A stretch of 64,000 bases of DNA from Cellulomonas hominis (GTDB lineage: Bacteria > Actinomycetota > Actinomycetes > Actinomycetales > Cellulomonadaceae): contig NZ_JACHDN010000001.1 in NCBI RefSeq assembly GCF_014201095.1, positions 2,604,001 through 2,668,000 of the forward strand, read 5' to 3'. Position numbers and translations under genes: made by a program. The stretch's first letter is position 1. Each line of letters opens with the position of its first letter. Of this stretch, positions 56,778-63,869 are shown one piece after another. The notes beneath the pieces are model-generated. The model searched no databases. It was not told the origin of the DNA and was given only the letters and a program-made list of their open reading frames with translations.

Positions 56778-57836
56778 ATGCCCGAAGCGCCCCTCGTCCT
56801 GGGGATCGAGACGTCCTGCGACGAGACCGGGGTCGCCCTGGTCCGCGCCCACGCCGACCGCAGCGAGCTCCTGGTCGACGCCGTCGCGTCCTCCATGGAC
56901 GAGCACGCGCGGTTCGGCGGGATCATCCCCGAGATCGCGTCCCGCGCCCACCTCGAGGCGATGATCCCGACCGTCGAGCGCGCGCTCGGCACCGCCGGGG
57001 TCACGCTCGCGGACGTCGACGCCGTCGCCGTCACCGCCGGCCCCGGCCTGGTCGGCTCGCTGACCGTCGGCACCGCCGCGGCGAAGGCCCTGGCCTACGG
57101 GCTCGGCAAGCCGCTGTACGGCGTCAACCACGTCATCGGCCACGCCGCCGTCGACGAGCTGGTGCACGGCCTGTTCCCCGACCGGGTCATGGCGCTGGTG
57201 GTGTCCGGCGGGCACTCCAGCCTGCTGCTGATCGACGACGTGGTGACCGGGGTGCGCGAGCTCGGCTCGACGCTGGACGACGCCGCGGGGGAGGCCTTCG
57301 ACAAGGTCGGCCGCCTGCTCGGCCTGCCGTACCCCGGCGGCCCGCACATCGACCGCCTGGCGCGCGAGGGCGACCCGACGGCCATCCGGTTCCCGCGCGG
57401 GCTCACGGCCGCGAAGGACCAGGAGAAGCACGCCTACGACTTCTCGTTCTCCGGCCTGAAGACCGCCGTCGCCCGCTGGGTCGAGGCGCGGCAGGACGCC
57501 GGCGAGGAGATCCCCCTCGAGGACGTGTCCGCGTCGTTCGCCGCCGCGGTCGCCGACGTGCTCACGGCCAAGACCATCGCGGCCTGCCGGCGGCACGGGG
57601 TCGACACCCTGGTCGTCGGCGGCGGCTTCTCCGCCAACTCGCAGCTCCGCGACCTGGCCGCGGAGCGGTGCGCGGAGGCCGGCATCGAGCTGCGCATCCC
57701 GCCGATCCGGTACTGCACGGACAACGGCGCGATGATCGCGGCGCTCGGGGCGGCGGTCGTCCGGCGCGGGCTGCCCGCCTCGGACTTCGGCATCGGCGTG
57801 GACTCGACGATGCCGCTGGAGACGGTGACGGTCTGA
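56778..57836 (+). CDS. tsaD: tRNA N6-adenosine threonylcarbamoyltransferase TsaD
   Basis: Transfers threonylcarbamoyl to A37 of ANN-decoding tRNAs. I chose the ATG at 56778 ([20 protein letters not shown], 352 residues) rather than one 9 nt upstream. The metal ligands H118 and H122 are in [41 protein letters not shown] and [12 protein letters not shown] are conserved. Separated from tsaB-rimI by the opposite-strand nitroreductase, hence the need for its own promoter. Confidence 0.97.
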   Translation: MPEAPLVLGIETSCDETGVALVRAHADRSELLVDAVASSMDEHARFGGIIPEIASRAHLEAMIPTVERALGTAGVTLADVDAVAVTAGPGLVGSLTVGTAAAKALAYGLGKPLYGVNHVIGHAAVDELVHGLFPDRVMALVVSGGHSSLLLIDDVVTGVRELGSTLDDAAGEAFDKVGRLLGLPYPGGPHIDRLAREGDPTAIRFPRGLTAAKDQEKHAYDFSFSGLKTAVARWVEARQDAGEEIPLEDVSASFAAAVADVLTAKTIAACRRHGVDTLVVGGGFSANSQLRDLAAERCAEAGIELRIPPIRYCTDNGAMIAALGAAVVRRGLPASDFGIGVDSTMPLETVTV

Positions 57837-57849
57837 CCCGGAGGCCGGG

Positions 57850-58998
57850 CTAGAGCGGGCGCCCCGCGCGCATCTCCGCGACCAGCGACGCCACCACCGC
57901 GTCGAGCTCCCCGGCGTTCCGCCGGGCGACGGCCCGCTGCCGCTGGTACGACGCCCCCTTGCGCAGGATCACCCGCACGGCGTCGAGCTCCGCCGCGCAG
58001 CCCAGCCGCTCGGCCACGGGCTCGAGGTCGTGCAGCAGCCGGGCCACCGCGTCGGTGACGAGCTCCTCGTCGCCGGCCGCGTTCGTGATGATGATCGCGT
58101 CCATCCCGTACCGGGCGGAGCGCCACTTGTTCTCCTGCGCGAACCACGGCGGGACGGTCGGCAGCGGCTCGCCGCGGTCGAGCAGCGTCGAGAAGTGCTC
58201 GACCAGGCAGTGGGTCAGCGCGGCGAGGGCGGTGACCTCCAGCAGCGTGGGGGAGCCGTCGCAGATGCGGGTCTCGATCGTGCCGAACCGCGGGGAGGGG
58301 CGGACGTCCCAGCGCACCTCGTCGAACGCGTCGATCACGCCGGTGTGCAGCATGTCGCCGACGTAGGCCTCGAGCTGGTCCCAGCGCTCGAACTGGAAGG
58401 GCAGCCCGGCGGTCGGGAGCTGCTGGAACATCAGGGCCCGGTTCGAGGCGTAGCCGGTGTCCTTGCCGCCCCAGAACGGGCTGGACGCCGACAGCGACTG
58501 CAGGTGCGCGAAGCAGGTGAGCAGCGCCCGGCAGATCGGCAGCACCTTGTCCCGGTCCTCGACGCCGACGTGCACGTGGACGCCGTAGATGAGCATCTGC
58601 CGGCCCCACCACTGGGTCCGGTCGATGAGCGTCGCGTACCGCTGCTTGTCGGTGACCTTCTGCTGGGCCCAGCGGGCGAACGGGTGCGTGCCGGCGGACA
58701 TCAGCTCGACGCGCAGCGGGTCGGTGACGGTGCGGACCTCGTCGACCGCGCGCTGCAGGTCGGCCCCGGCCTCGCTGACGGTGCGGCACACGCCGGAGAC
58801 CACCTCGACGGTGTTGAGCAGCAGCTCCTGCCGGATGGCGGGGTGCTCGCCGCCGCCGGGCGGCCGGACCGCGTCCAGGACGGTGCTCGCGACCTGCCGC
58901 AGGTCGCCGGAGTCCGCGTCGACGAGCGCGAGCTCCCACTCGATGCCGACGCTGGAGCGCTCGGACGCCGCGAACGGCAGCCGCGCCGGCGTCGTCAT
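57850..58998 (-). CDS. carboxylate-amine ligase of the glutamate-cysteine ligase GCS2 family (YbdK-like)
   Basis: 382 residues. RSSVGIEWELALVDADSGDL, RQELLLNTVEVVSGVC and LMSAGTHPFARWAQQKVTD together with VHVHVGVEDRDKVLP fit the YbdK/GCS2 family, which ligates glutamate to an amine such as cysteine. Actinobacteria usually make mycothiol rather than glutathione, so the product is unknown. The ATG overlaps the upstream methyltransferase stop by 4 nt, making a two-gene operon. Confidence 0.85.
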   Translation of the reverse strand: MTTPARLPFAASERSSVGIEWELALVDADSGDLRQVASTVLDAVRPPGGGEHPAIRQELLLNTVEVVSGVCRTVSEAGADLQRAVDEVRTVTDPLRVELMSAGTHPFARWAQQKVTDKQRYATLIDRTQWWGRQMLIYGVHVHVGVEDRDKVLPICRALLTCFAHLQSLSASSPFWGGKDTGYASNRALMFQQLPTAGLPFQFERWDQLEAYVGDMLHTGVIDAFDEVRWDVRPSPRFGTIETRICDGSPTLLEVTALAALTHCLVEHFSTLLDRGEPLPTVPPWFAQENKWRSARYGMDAIIITNAAGDEELVTDAVARLLHDLEPVAERLGCAAELDAVRVILRKGASYQRQRAVARRNAGELDAVVASLVAEMRAGRPL

Positions 58999-60200
58999 GC
59001 GGGGGCACCCACCGGCTCGACCAGCAGCACCTGCTGCTGGCCCGCGACCCGGGTGAGCACGATCGTCGCGGCGGTGGAGCCCCGCAGGTCGAGCTGGCGG
59101 CGCAGCTGCTCCGGGACGACCGCGGTGCCGCGCTTCTTGATCGTGAGCGCGCCGACGTCCCGCTCGCGCAGGTAGGCGCGCAGGCGCTTGAGGCCGAACG
59201 GCAGGTCGTCGAGAACCCGGTAGGCGGTCGCGAACGGCGTCGCGTGCAGCGCGTCGGAGGTCACGTAGGCGATCGTGCGGTCCACGAGCCGTCCCTGCAC
59301 CTCGGCGGCCACCTCGGCGACGAGCCCCGCGCGGATGACGGCCCCGTCCGGCTCGTACAGGTACGCCCCGACCGCTCCGACCGGCGGGTGCGCGTGCGCG
59401 GACGCCTCGCCGGCGCGCAGCAGGGCCGAGCCGCCCCCCGAGCCCAGCAGCAGCGCCGAGCGTCCGGGGCCGTCGGGGGCGAGCGGGCCGAACCACAGGC
59501 CGAGCTCGACGACGTCCCCGTCGACGGAGACCCACTGCGCCTCGGCGTCGTCCGGGAGCGCGGAGTGCGGGACCCCGGGCCCCAGCTTGAGGCCCAGGGC
59601 CGGCACGCGCTCGCGGACGGCCAGGACGGCGTCCAGGGGCGGGGCGTAGGCGGCGGGGTCGAACACGCGGGTGCCGCCGCCGGTGCGCCGGGCGGGGTCC
59701 GCGTACACGCCGTCGACGCCCTCGGCGGCCAGGTCGAGCGCGAGCCCGTCGCCGTGCCGGACCTCGGCCTCGGGGAAGTGCCGCAGGTTCACCGTGGCGA
59801 GCGCGGCCGTGGTCTCGTCGGCGTCCACCGCGAGCACCGGCAGCCCGACGCCGGCGAAGGCCATCGCGTCCGCGCCGAGCCCGCACGTGAGGTCGGCGAC
59901 GCGCTGCGTCCCGGCCGCCACGTACCGGCGGGCGTGCTGCGCGGCGACGACCAGCCGGGTCGCCTGCTCCAGGCCGGCGGGGGTGAACAGCATGCCGTCG
60001 GCGAACTCGCCGAGCTTGTCGTGCGCGCGGGCCCGCAGCCGCGACTGGGTGAGCGCAGCGGCGACGAGGTCGGCGTCGAACCCGTCGCGGCGCAGGCGCT
60101 CGGACAGGGCCATGGCCTGCGCCTCGTCGTACGGGGGCAGGGCGGACAGCAGCGCCCAGCCGGTGGGGCTGAGCAGCTTCGCGAGGCCGGACGCGTCCAT
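58995..60200 (-). CDS. class I SAM-dependent methyltransferase with THUMP-like C-terminal domain
   Basis: 401 residues from the ATG at 60200. The SAM site is RVADLTCGLGADAMAFAGVG, followed by VLAVDADETTAALATVN and VDGVYADPARRTGGGTRVFD with DPARR as the catalytic-like motif. The C-terminal part (about 310-390, RLRAYLRERDVGALTIKKRG) is the THUMP-like domain of this actinobacterial group. The substrate is presumably RNA, which is inference. GAGGAT ends 6 nt before the ATG with no Shine-Dalgarno sequence. Confidence 0.8.
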   Translation of the reverse strand: MDASGLAKLLSPTGWALLSALPPYDEAQAMALSERLRRDGFDADLVAAALTQSRLRARAHDKLGEFADGMLFTPAGLEQATRLVVAAQHARRYVAAGTQRVADLTCGLGADAMAFAGVGLPVLAVDADETTAALATVNLRHFPEAEVRHGDGLALDLAAEGVDGVYADPARRTGGGTRVFDPAAYAPPLDAVLAVRERVPALGLKLGPGVPHSALPDDAEAQWVSVDGDVVELGLWFGPLAPDGPGRSALLLGSGGGSALLRAGEASAHAHPPVGAVGAYLYEPDGAVIRAGLVAEVAAEVQGRLVDRTIAYVTSDALHATPFATAYRVLDDLPFGLKRLRAYLRERDVGALTIKKRGTAVVPEQLRRQLDLRGSTAATIVLTRVAGQQQVLLVEPVGAPA

Positions 60201-60266
60201 CCGGCGATCCTCGCACGCGCCGGGCCCGGCGACGGTCCCGCGGACAGCGTCCGGACGGAGGTGTCG

Positions 60267-60293
60267 TTGGCACTCGCCTTGACCGAGTGCTAA
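60267..60293 (+). promoter_or_regulatory. CIRCE operator of groES
   Basis: TTGGCACTC (60267-60275), 9 bp, GAGTGCTAA (60285-60293); one change from the consensus TTAGCACTC-N9-GAGTGCTAA. HrcA would bind here and block the overlapping -35. A second dyad, GAGTGC-TGATCG-GCACTC, lies at 60304-60321. Confidence 0.9.
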
Positions 60294-60307
60294 CGGGTTC
60301 CTAGAGT
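60279..60307 (+). promoter_or_regulatory. groES promoter
   Basis: TTGACC (60279-60284) lies inside the CIRCE spacer and TAGAGT (60302-60307) follows after 17 bp, overlapping the second dyad. Leader of about 120 nt. Confidence 0.75.
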
Positions 60308-60434
60308 GCTGATCGGCACTCTCGTGGTGCCGACCCGCACCGCACGGCCACCGGCACCCGCGACGACGGCCGGTCGTGATCCCGGCGCGGCAACGGACAT
60401 CAGGCAGCACTCACACGCGAAGGGGAGGTCCGCA

Positions 60435-60731
60435 GTGTCGGTCTCCATCAAGCCGCTCGAGGACCGGATCGTCGTCAAGACGCTCGAGGCGGAGCAGACG
60501 ACCGCCTCCGGTCTGGTCATCCCGGACAGCGCCAAGGAGAAGCCCCAGGAGGGCGAGGTCCTGGCGGTCGGCCCGGGTCGCATCGACGACAACGGCAACC
60601 GCGTCCCGCTCGACGTGGCGGTCGGTGACAAGGTCATCTACAGCAAGTACGGCGGCACCGAGGTCAAGTACGACGGCGAGGAGTACCTCATCCTCTCCGC
60701 GCGCGACGTCCTGGCGGTCGTCACCAAGTGA
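60435..60731 (+). CDS. groES: co-chaperonin GroES
   Basis: Heptameric lid of the GroEL folding chamber. I chose the GTG at 60435 ([20 protein letters not shown], 98 residues), preceded by AGGGGAGG. The mobile loop [20 protein letters not shown] and [20 protein letters not shown] are conserved. No groEL follows; a terminator ends the unit, so the main groEL must be elsewhere. HrcA/CIRCE control is expected. Confidence 0.97.
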   Translation: MSVSIKPLEDRIVVKTLEAEQTTASGLVIPDSAKEKPQEGEVLAVGPGRIDDNGNRVPLDVAVGDKVIYSKYGGTEVKYDGEEYLILSARDVLAVVTK

Positions 60732-60763
60732 CACCGGCGCCGGCCACGACGGCCGGCGCACGC

Positions 60764-60805
60764 ACGACGAGGCCCTCTCCGCACGGCGGAGGGGGCCTTC
60801 GTCGT
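60764..60805 (+). terminator. terminator after groES
   Basis: ACGACGAGGCCCTCTCCGC (60764-60782) pairs with GCGGAGGGGGCCTTCGTCGT (60786-60805) with one bulge and one C/A-type mismatch; loop ACG. Confidence 0.8.
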
Positions 60806-60855
60806 CCCCGGGGGTGCGCGGGCCGCGCGCGGGGATGAGGCCGGGGCGAGGCGGC

Positions 60856-60940
60856 GCGTGACCGGGGCGAGCCGGGCACGGGGCCGGGGCGAGCGGGCGC
60901 GTCACCGGGGCGAGCCGGGCACGTTCCGAGGCGAGCGGGC
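60856..60940 (+). repeat. 42-43 bp tandem repeat
   Basis: Unit 1 (60856-60898) and unit 2 (60899-60940) share GCGTSACCGGGGCGAGCCGG and GCGAGCGGGC; a third unit begins GCGTGACCGG at 60941 and runs into the palindrome at 60949. Confidence 0.75.
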
Positions 60941-60948
60941 GCGTGACC

Positions 60949-60994
60949 GGAGGGTTCTGCCACGACACGCCGCGCGTGTCGGGCAGAACCCTCC
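60949..60994. repeat. dispersed palindrome, copy 2 (forward orientation)
   Basis: Outer arms GGAGGGTTCTGCC (60949-60961) and GGCAGAACCCTCC (60982-60994), inner arms CGACACGC (60963-60970) and GCGTGTCG (60974-60981), loop CGC, one unpaired A. Nearly identical to the reverse complement of copy 1 at 52923-52976. Confidence 0.85.
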
Positions 60995-61067
60995 ACTCGG
61001 CCCGGCCTCGGCCTCCACTCGGACCGCCCCCCGGGCCTCGCGGACCGGCCCCGCCCGCGCGTCCCCC

Positions 61068-61130
61068 CGCAGAGTGGAACGTATGGACCGACTCGCCGAC
61101 GGCGTGTCCGTCCGAACCCTCCACTCTGCG
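61068..61130. repeat. diverged palindrome related to copies 1 and 2
   Basis: Imperfect 63 bp palindrome centred on CGCC-GAC-GGCG (61094-61104), with outer arms CGCAGAGTGGA (61068-61078) and TCCACTCTGCG (61120-61130). Its right arm shares GAACCCTCCACTC with copy 2. Confidence 0.7.
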
Positions 61131-61133
61131 CGA

Positions 61134-61190
61134 CCGGCCCGGCCACCGGCCACCGGCCCGGCCACTGGTCACTGGCCCGGCCACCGGTCA
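61134..61190 (+). repeat. 19 bp tandem repeat, three units
   Basis: CYGGCCCGGCCAYYGGYCA at 61134-61152, 61153-61171 and 61172-61190, followed by a shortened ACCGACC series. Together with the elements above it fills most of the 598 bp gap between groES and whiD. Confidence 0.8.
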
Positions 61191-61229
61191 CCGACCACCG
61201 ACCATGGCCCCCGACCCGGGCCGGGACGC

Positions 61230-61269
61230 ACGACGGGGCCCCCTCCGCATGCGGAAGGGGCCCCGTCGT
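61230..61269. terminator. terminator downstream of whiD (possibly bidirectional)
   Basis: ACGACGGGGCCCCCTCCGC (61230-61248) pairs with GCGGAAGGGGCCCCGTCGT (61251-61269), 19 bp with one mismatch. It lies 61 bp beyond the minus-strand whiD stop. Confidence 0.8.
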
Positions 61270-61329
61270 CGTGAGCGGCGGCCGTGCGGTATCGCACCGC
61301 GGACGGCCACCGGGTCTGGGTGGCGCCGG

Positions 61330-61632
61330 TCAGATCGCCTGGTGGTGCGTGCGCCCGGCGCGCTCGGCGAGGACGGCGGTCCGCTCGTCCTCGGACAGAC
61401 CGCCCCACACGCCGTACGGCTCGCGGACGGCGAGCGACTGCTCGCGGCACTCGTTGATGACCGGGCAGGTCGCGCAGATCGCCTTGGCGGCCTCGGCGCG
61501 CCGGCGACGCGCGGCACCGCGCTCGCCCTCCGGGTGGAAGAACAGGTCCTGGTCGGCGTCGCGGCACGCGCCCTGGTACTGCCACTCCCAGAGCTCCATG
61601 ACGGGTCCCGGAAGGCGGGAGATCTCGGCCAT
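61330..61632 (-). CDS. WhiB-family iron-sulfur regulator, WhiD/WhiB3 type
   Basis: A 100-residue Wbl protein that binds a 4Fe-4S cluster and partners the primary sigma factor. I chose the ATG at 61632 (MAEISRLPGPVMELWEWQYQ). The four cluster cysteines are C23, C53, C56 and C62; the turn GVWGG is at 74-78. LPGP...LWEWQ and LFFHPEGERG are the hallmarks of Streptomyces WhiD and mycobacterial WhiB3. The position next to groES and upstream of guaB matches both. Promoter on the minus strand at 61776-61748. Confidence 0.93.
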   Translation of the reverse strand: MAEISRLPGPVMELWEWQYQGACRDADQDLFFHPEGERGAARRRRAEAAKAICATCPVINECREQSLAVREPYGVWGGLSEDERTAVLAERAGRTHHQAI

Positions 61633-61747
61633 CGGTGTCCTCCATGCCTCCGGTGGCGGGTGCCACCGGCGTCGTCGTGCGGTGAGGCGGTCCGGCTGCT
61701 GCCTGGGACCTCGGTCCCTGGTGCGGCCCTGAACTGCGCTGATCGAG

Positions 61748-61776
61748 ACAGTACAACCGCGCCAGCAGTTGTTCAA
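61748..61776 (-). promoter_or_regulatory. promoter of whiD
   Basis: On the minus strand TTGAAC (61776 to 61771), exactly 17 bp, TACTGT (61753 to 61748). Leader of about 110 nt. The rest of the 329 bp gap 61633-61961 holds a small GTGAC-GCG-GTCAC dyad at 61864-61876. Confidence 0.7.
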
Positions 61777-61961
61777 GACCGTGTCGCGATCCGAGTCGAC
61801 CCGGTTCGTGACGCGATGTGCGCGCGGCTCGGCGCGGTCGTTCACCTGCGACGGCGCGATCGGGTGACGCGGTCACTCGGGGCGCCGGTGGAAACCGCGC
61901 CAGATCCCCGGCAGAATCGGCCGCAGGGCGCCAGGACAGCAGCGCGGACGAGACGGGCGAG

Positions 61962-63035
61962 ATGCGGAGCAGCGAGGACGACGGCACGACCGGCGGGCAC
62001 GACCCGTCCGGTGCCGCAGGCGACGACGACGGGGACGCGACCGGCGCGCGGAGCGCGGACGCGGCGGTCCCGGACGCCCTCGACGAGGACGCGGCCCCGG
62101 GCGACCCCGCGGGCCCGACCCTCACCGTCGCCGCCGTCGCCGGCCGGCTCGGCGTCGCCCCCGCCACCCTGCGCACGTGGGACCGCCGCTACGGCCTCGG
62201 CCCCTCCGAGCACACGGCCGGAGCGCACCGGCGGTACAGCGCCCTCGACCTCGCGCGCCTCGTGACGATGCGCTCGCTCACGCTGGACGGCGTGCCGCCC
62301 TCGGACGCCGCGCGCATCGCCCGCGAGGGCGGCGCCCCGGCCCCCGCGGCCCCCGCGCCGGTGCGGCACCTCGCCGCCGTCCCCGACGCCCGCCAGGACG
62401 GGCTCGAGGCGCGGCGCCCGGACGCCCCGGCCACGCCGACCGCCGTGATCGACGCGGCCCTGCGCGCGGACGCCGACGCGGTCGCGCGCCTGCTCGCGCT
62501 CGCCCCGGGCGACGACCTCGCGCGCTGGTGGTCGGACCTGGTGCAGCCCGCGCGGGCCGGGATCGCGTCGCGCACCGTGCTCGCCCGGCCCGGCGACGAG
62601 CCCGACGCCCTGGTGGTCGCCGCCGCGCTCGCCGTGCTGCGCGTGCGGTCCGGCCGCGTCCCGTCGCACCCGTCCCGCCGCCGCATCGTCCTGCTGCTCG
62701 CCGCGCCGGGTGAACCTCGGCCGCTGGCGCTGCACGTGCTCGCGGGCGCGCTCGCGGACGCGGGTGTCGACGCGCGGGTGGTCGCCGGCCCGACCGGCCG
62801 GCACCGGCTGCTCGAGATCGCGGCGATGACGGCCCCGTCGGCCGTGGTGCTCAGCAGCGAGCTGCCCGCCCCCGACCTGGGCGTGGTGGCCGCGCTCGCG
62901 GAGCAGCACCCCGACCTGCCGGTGTTCGCGATGGTGCCCGACGAGGCCGCCGGCGCCGTCCCGCTGGGCCGCCAGGTGCACCGCGTGCGCACCGTCCCGG
63001 GCCTCGTCCACGAGGTCCTCGCCGTCTGCGGCTGA
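61962..63035 (+). CDS. MerR-type transcriptional regulator with a cobalamin-fold-like C-terminal domain
   Basis: 357 residues from the ATG at 61962; the first 45 are acidic and disordered-looking. The MerR helix-turn-helix is LTVAAVAGRLGVAPATLRTW followed by DRRYGLGPSEHTAGAHRRYS. The remainder resembles the helical and Rossmann-like parts of CarH/LitR light regulators, for example LALHVLAGALADAGVDARVV and PSAVVLSSELPAPDLGVVAA. The cobalamin motif ExxDxH-type lower ligand is not seen, so B12 binding is unlikely. It sits between whiD and bldM. Confidence 0.72.
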   Translation: MRSSEDDGTTGGHDPSGAAGDDDGDATGARSADAAVPDALDEDAAPGDPAGPTLTVAAVAGRLGVAPATLRTWDRRYGLGPSEHTAGAHRRYSALDLARLVTMRSLTLDGVPPSDAARIAREGGAPAPAAPAPVRHLAAVPDARQDGLEARRPDAPATPTAVIDAALRADADAVARLLALAPGDDLARWWSDLVQPARAGIASRTVLARPGDEPDALVVAAALAVLRVRSGRVPSHPSRRRIVLLLAAPGEPRPLALHVLAGALADAGVDARVVAGPTGRHRLLEIAAMTAPSAVVLSSELPAPDLGVVAALAEQHPDLPVFAMVPDEAAGAVPLGRQVHRVRTVPGLVHEVLAVCG

Positions 63036-63139
63036 CCGATCCGTGAGCGCTTCACGCTAACGTCGCGCCCGATCCGGCCGATACAGGAGAGAAGCCGGAT
63101 CCGCCAGGGTGCCGGCGCGACGGCGAGAGGTGGAGGTCG

Positions 63140-63820
63140 ATGGCGGGCGTCGTGGTGTGCCACGGATCGACGGCGGTGCGCGAGCGCATCGTCCTGACGG
63201 CGCTGGGCGTCCCGGCGCTGGCTCCGGTGCGCGCCGCGGCCACGGTGGACGAGCTCGTCGCCCTCGCGCGGCGCGTCCCGCCCACGATCGTGCTGCTCGA
63301 CGCCCACCTGCCCTCCCCGGGCCCGGTCGAGGCCATCCGCCGCCTGCGCGCGGTGCCGTCGCAGTCCACCGTCGTGATGCTGGCCGTCCCGGGCGACGAG
63401 ATCGCCCTCGACCGCGCGATCGCTCTGGGCGCCCGCGGCTATCTCGCCCCCGACGTCGGCCGGGCCGAGCTCGCCGCCGTCGCCGCGCACATCCTCGCGA
63501 GCCCGACGGTGCCCGCAGGCGCGGGGGTCGCGGACGGCCTGCCGGCGCACGGCGCCGTCCCGAGCGCACCCACCCCGGTGGTCGCGCGCGCCGAGCTGCC
63601 GATCCAGGGCGACGGCCGCGACGAGGTCTCGCTCACCAAGCGCGAGGTCGAGGTGCTGGTCGGGATGAGCAACGGCCGCTCGAACGCCCAGATCGGCCAG
63701 GAGCTGTTCCTCTCGGAGGACACCATCAAGACCCACGCGCGCCGGCTGTTCCGCAAGCTCGGCGCCGCGGACCGCGCCCAGGCGGTCGCCATCGGCCTGC
63801 GCAAGGGCCTCATCCGCTGA
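63140..63820 (+). CDS. bldM: BldM-like orphan response regulator with atypical receiver
   Basis: 226 residues. The C-terminal LuxR helix-turn-helix LTKREVEVLVGMSNGRSNAQ continues to IGQELFLSEDTIKTHARRLF, nearly as in Streptomyces BldM. The receiver keeps D54 (VLLDAHLPSP), but the usual acidic pair is H8-G9 (VVCHGS), the Thr is Ala (VVMLAVP) and the switch Lys is Pro (YLAPD). Phosphorylation is therefore unlikely. AGGAGAGAAG lies some 45 nt upstream and GGTGGAG just before the ATG. Gene order whiD-bldM-guaB matches Streptomyces. Confidence 0.85.
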   Translation: MAGVVVCHGSTAVRERIVLTALGVPALAPVRAAATVDELVALARRVPPTIVLLDAHLPSPGPVEAIRRLRAVPSQSTVVMLAVPGDEIALDRAIALGARGYLAPDVGRAELAAVAAHILASPTVPAGAGVADGLPAHGAVPSAPTPVVARAELPIQGDGRDEVSLTKREVEVLVGMSNGRSNAQIGQELFLSEDTIKTHARRLFRKLGAADRAQAVAIGLRKGLIR

Positions 63821-63822
63821 CG

Positions 63823-63838
63823 CCGGACGGCCGTCCGG
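63823..63838. terminator. short palindrome between bldM and guaB
   Basis: CCGGACGGCCGTCCGG, a perfect 16 bp palindrome directly after the bldM stop; a weak terminator or a protein site. Confidence 0.4.
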
Positions 63839-63857
63839 GGGGTACGAGGAACGGCCC

Positions 63858-63863
63858 TATCAT
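63858..63863 (+). promoter_or_regulatory. -10 of probably leaderless guaB
   Basis: TATCAT ends 6 nt before the ATG at 63870. The CGGGGG between is G-rich but too close to act as a Shine-Dalgarno sequence. Confidence 0.5.
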
Positions 63864-63869
63864 CGGGGG

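Noticed and set aside
63140..63820. Two-component regulator with a missing kinase partner nearby
   Set aside because: The receiver lacks the residues needed for phosphotransfer and the protein matches BldM, an orphan regulator, so a partner kinase is not expected.
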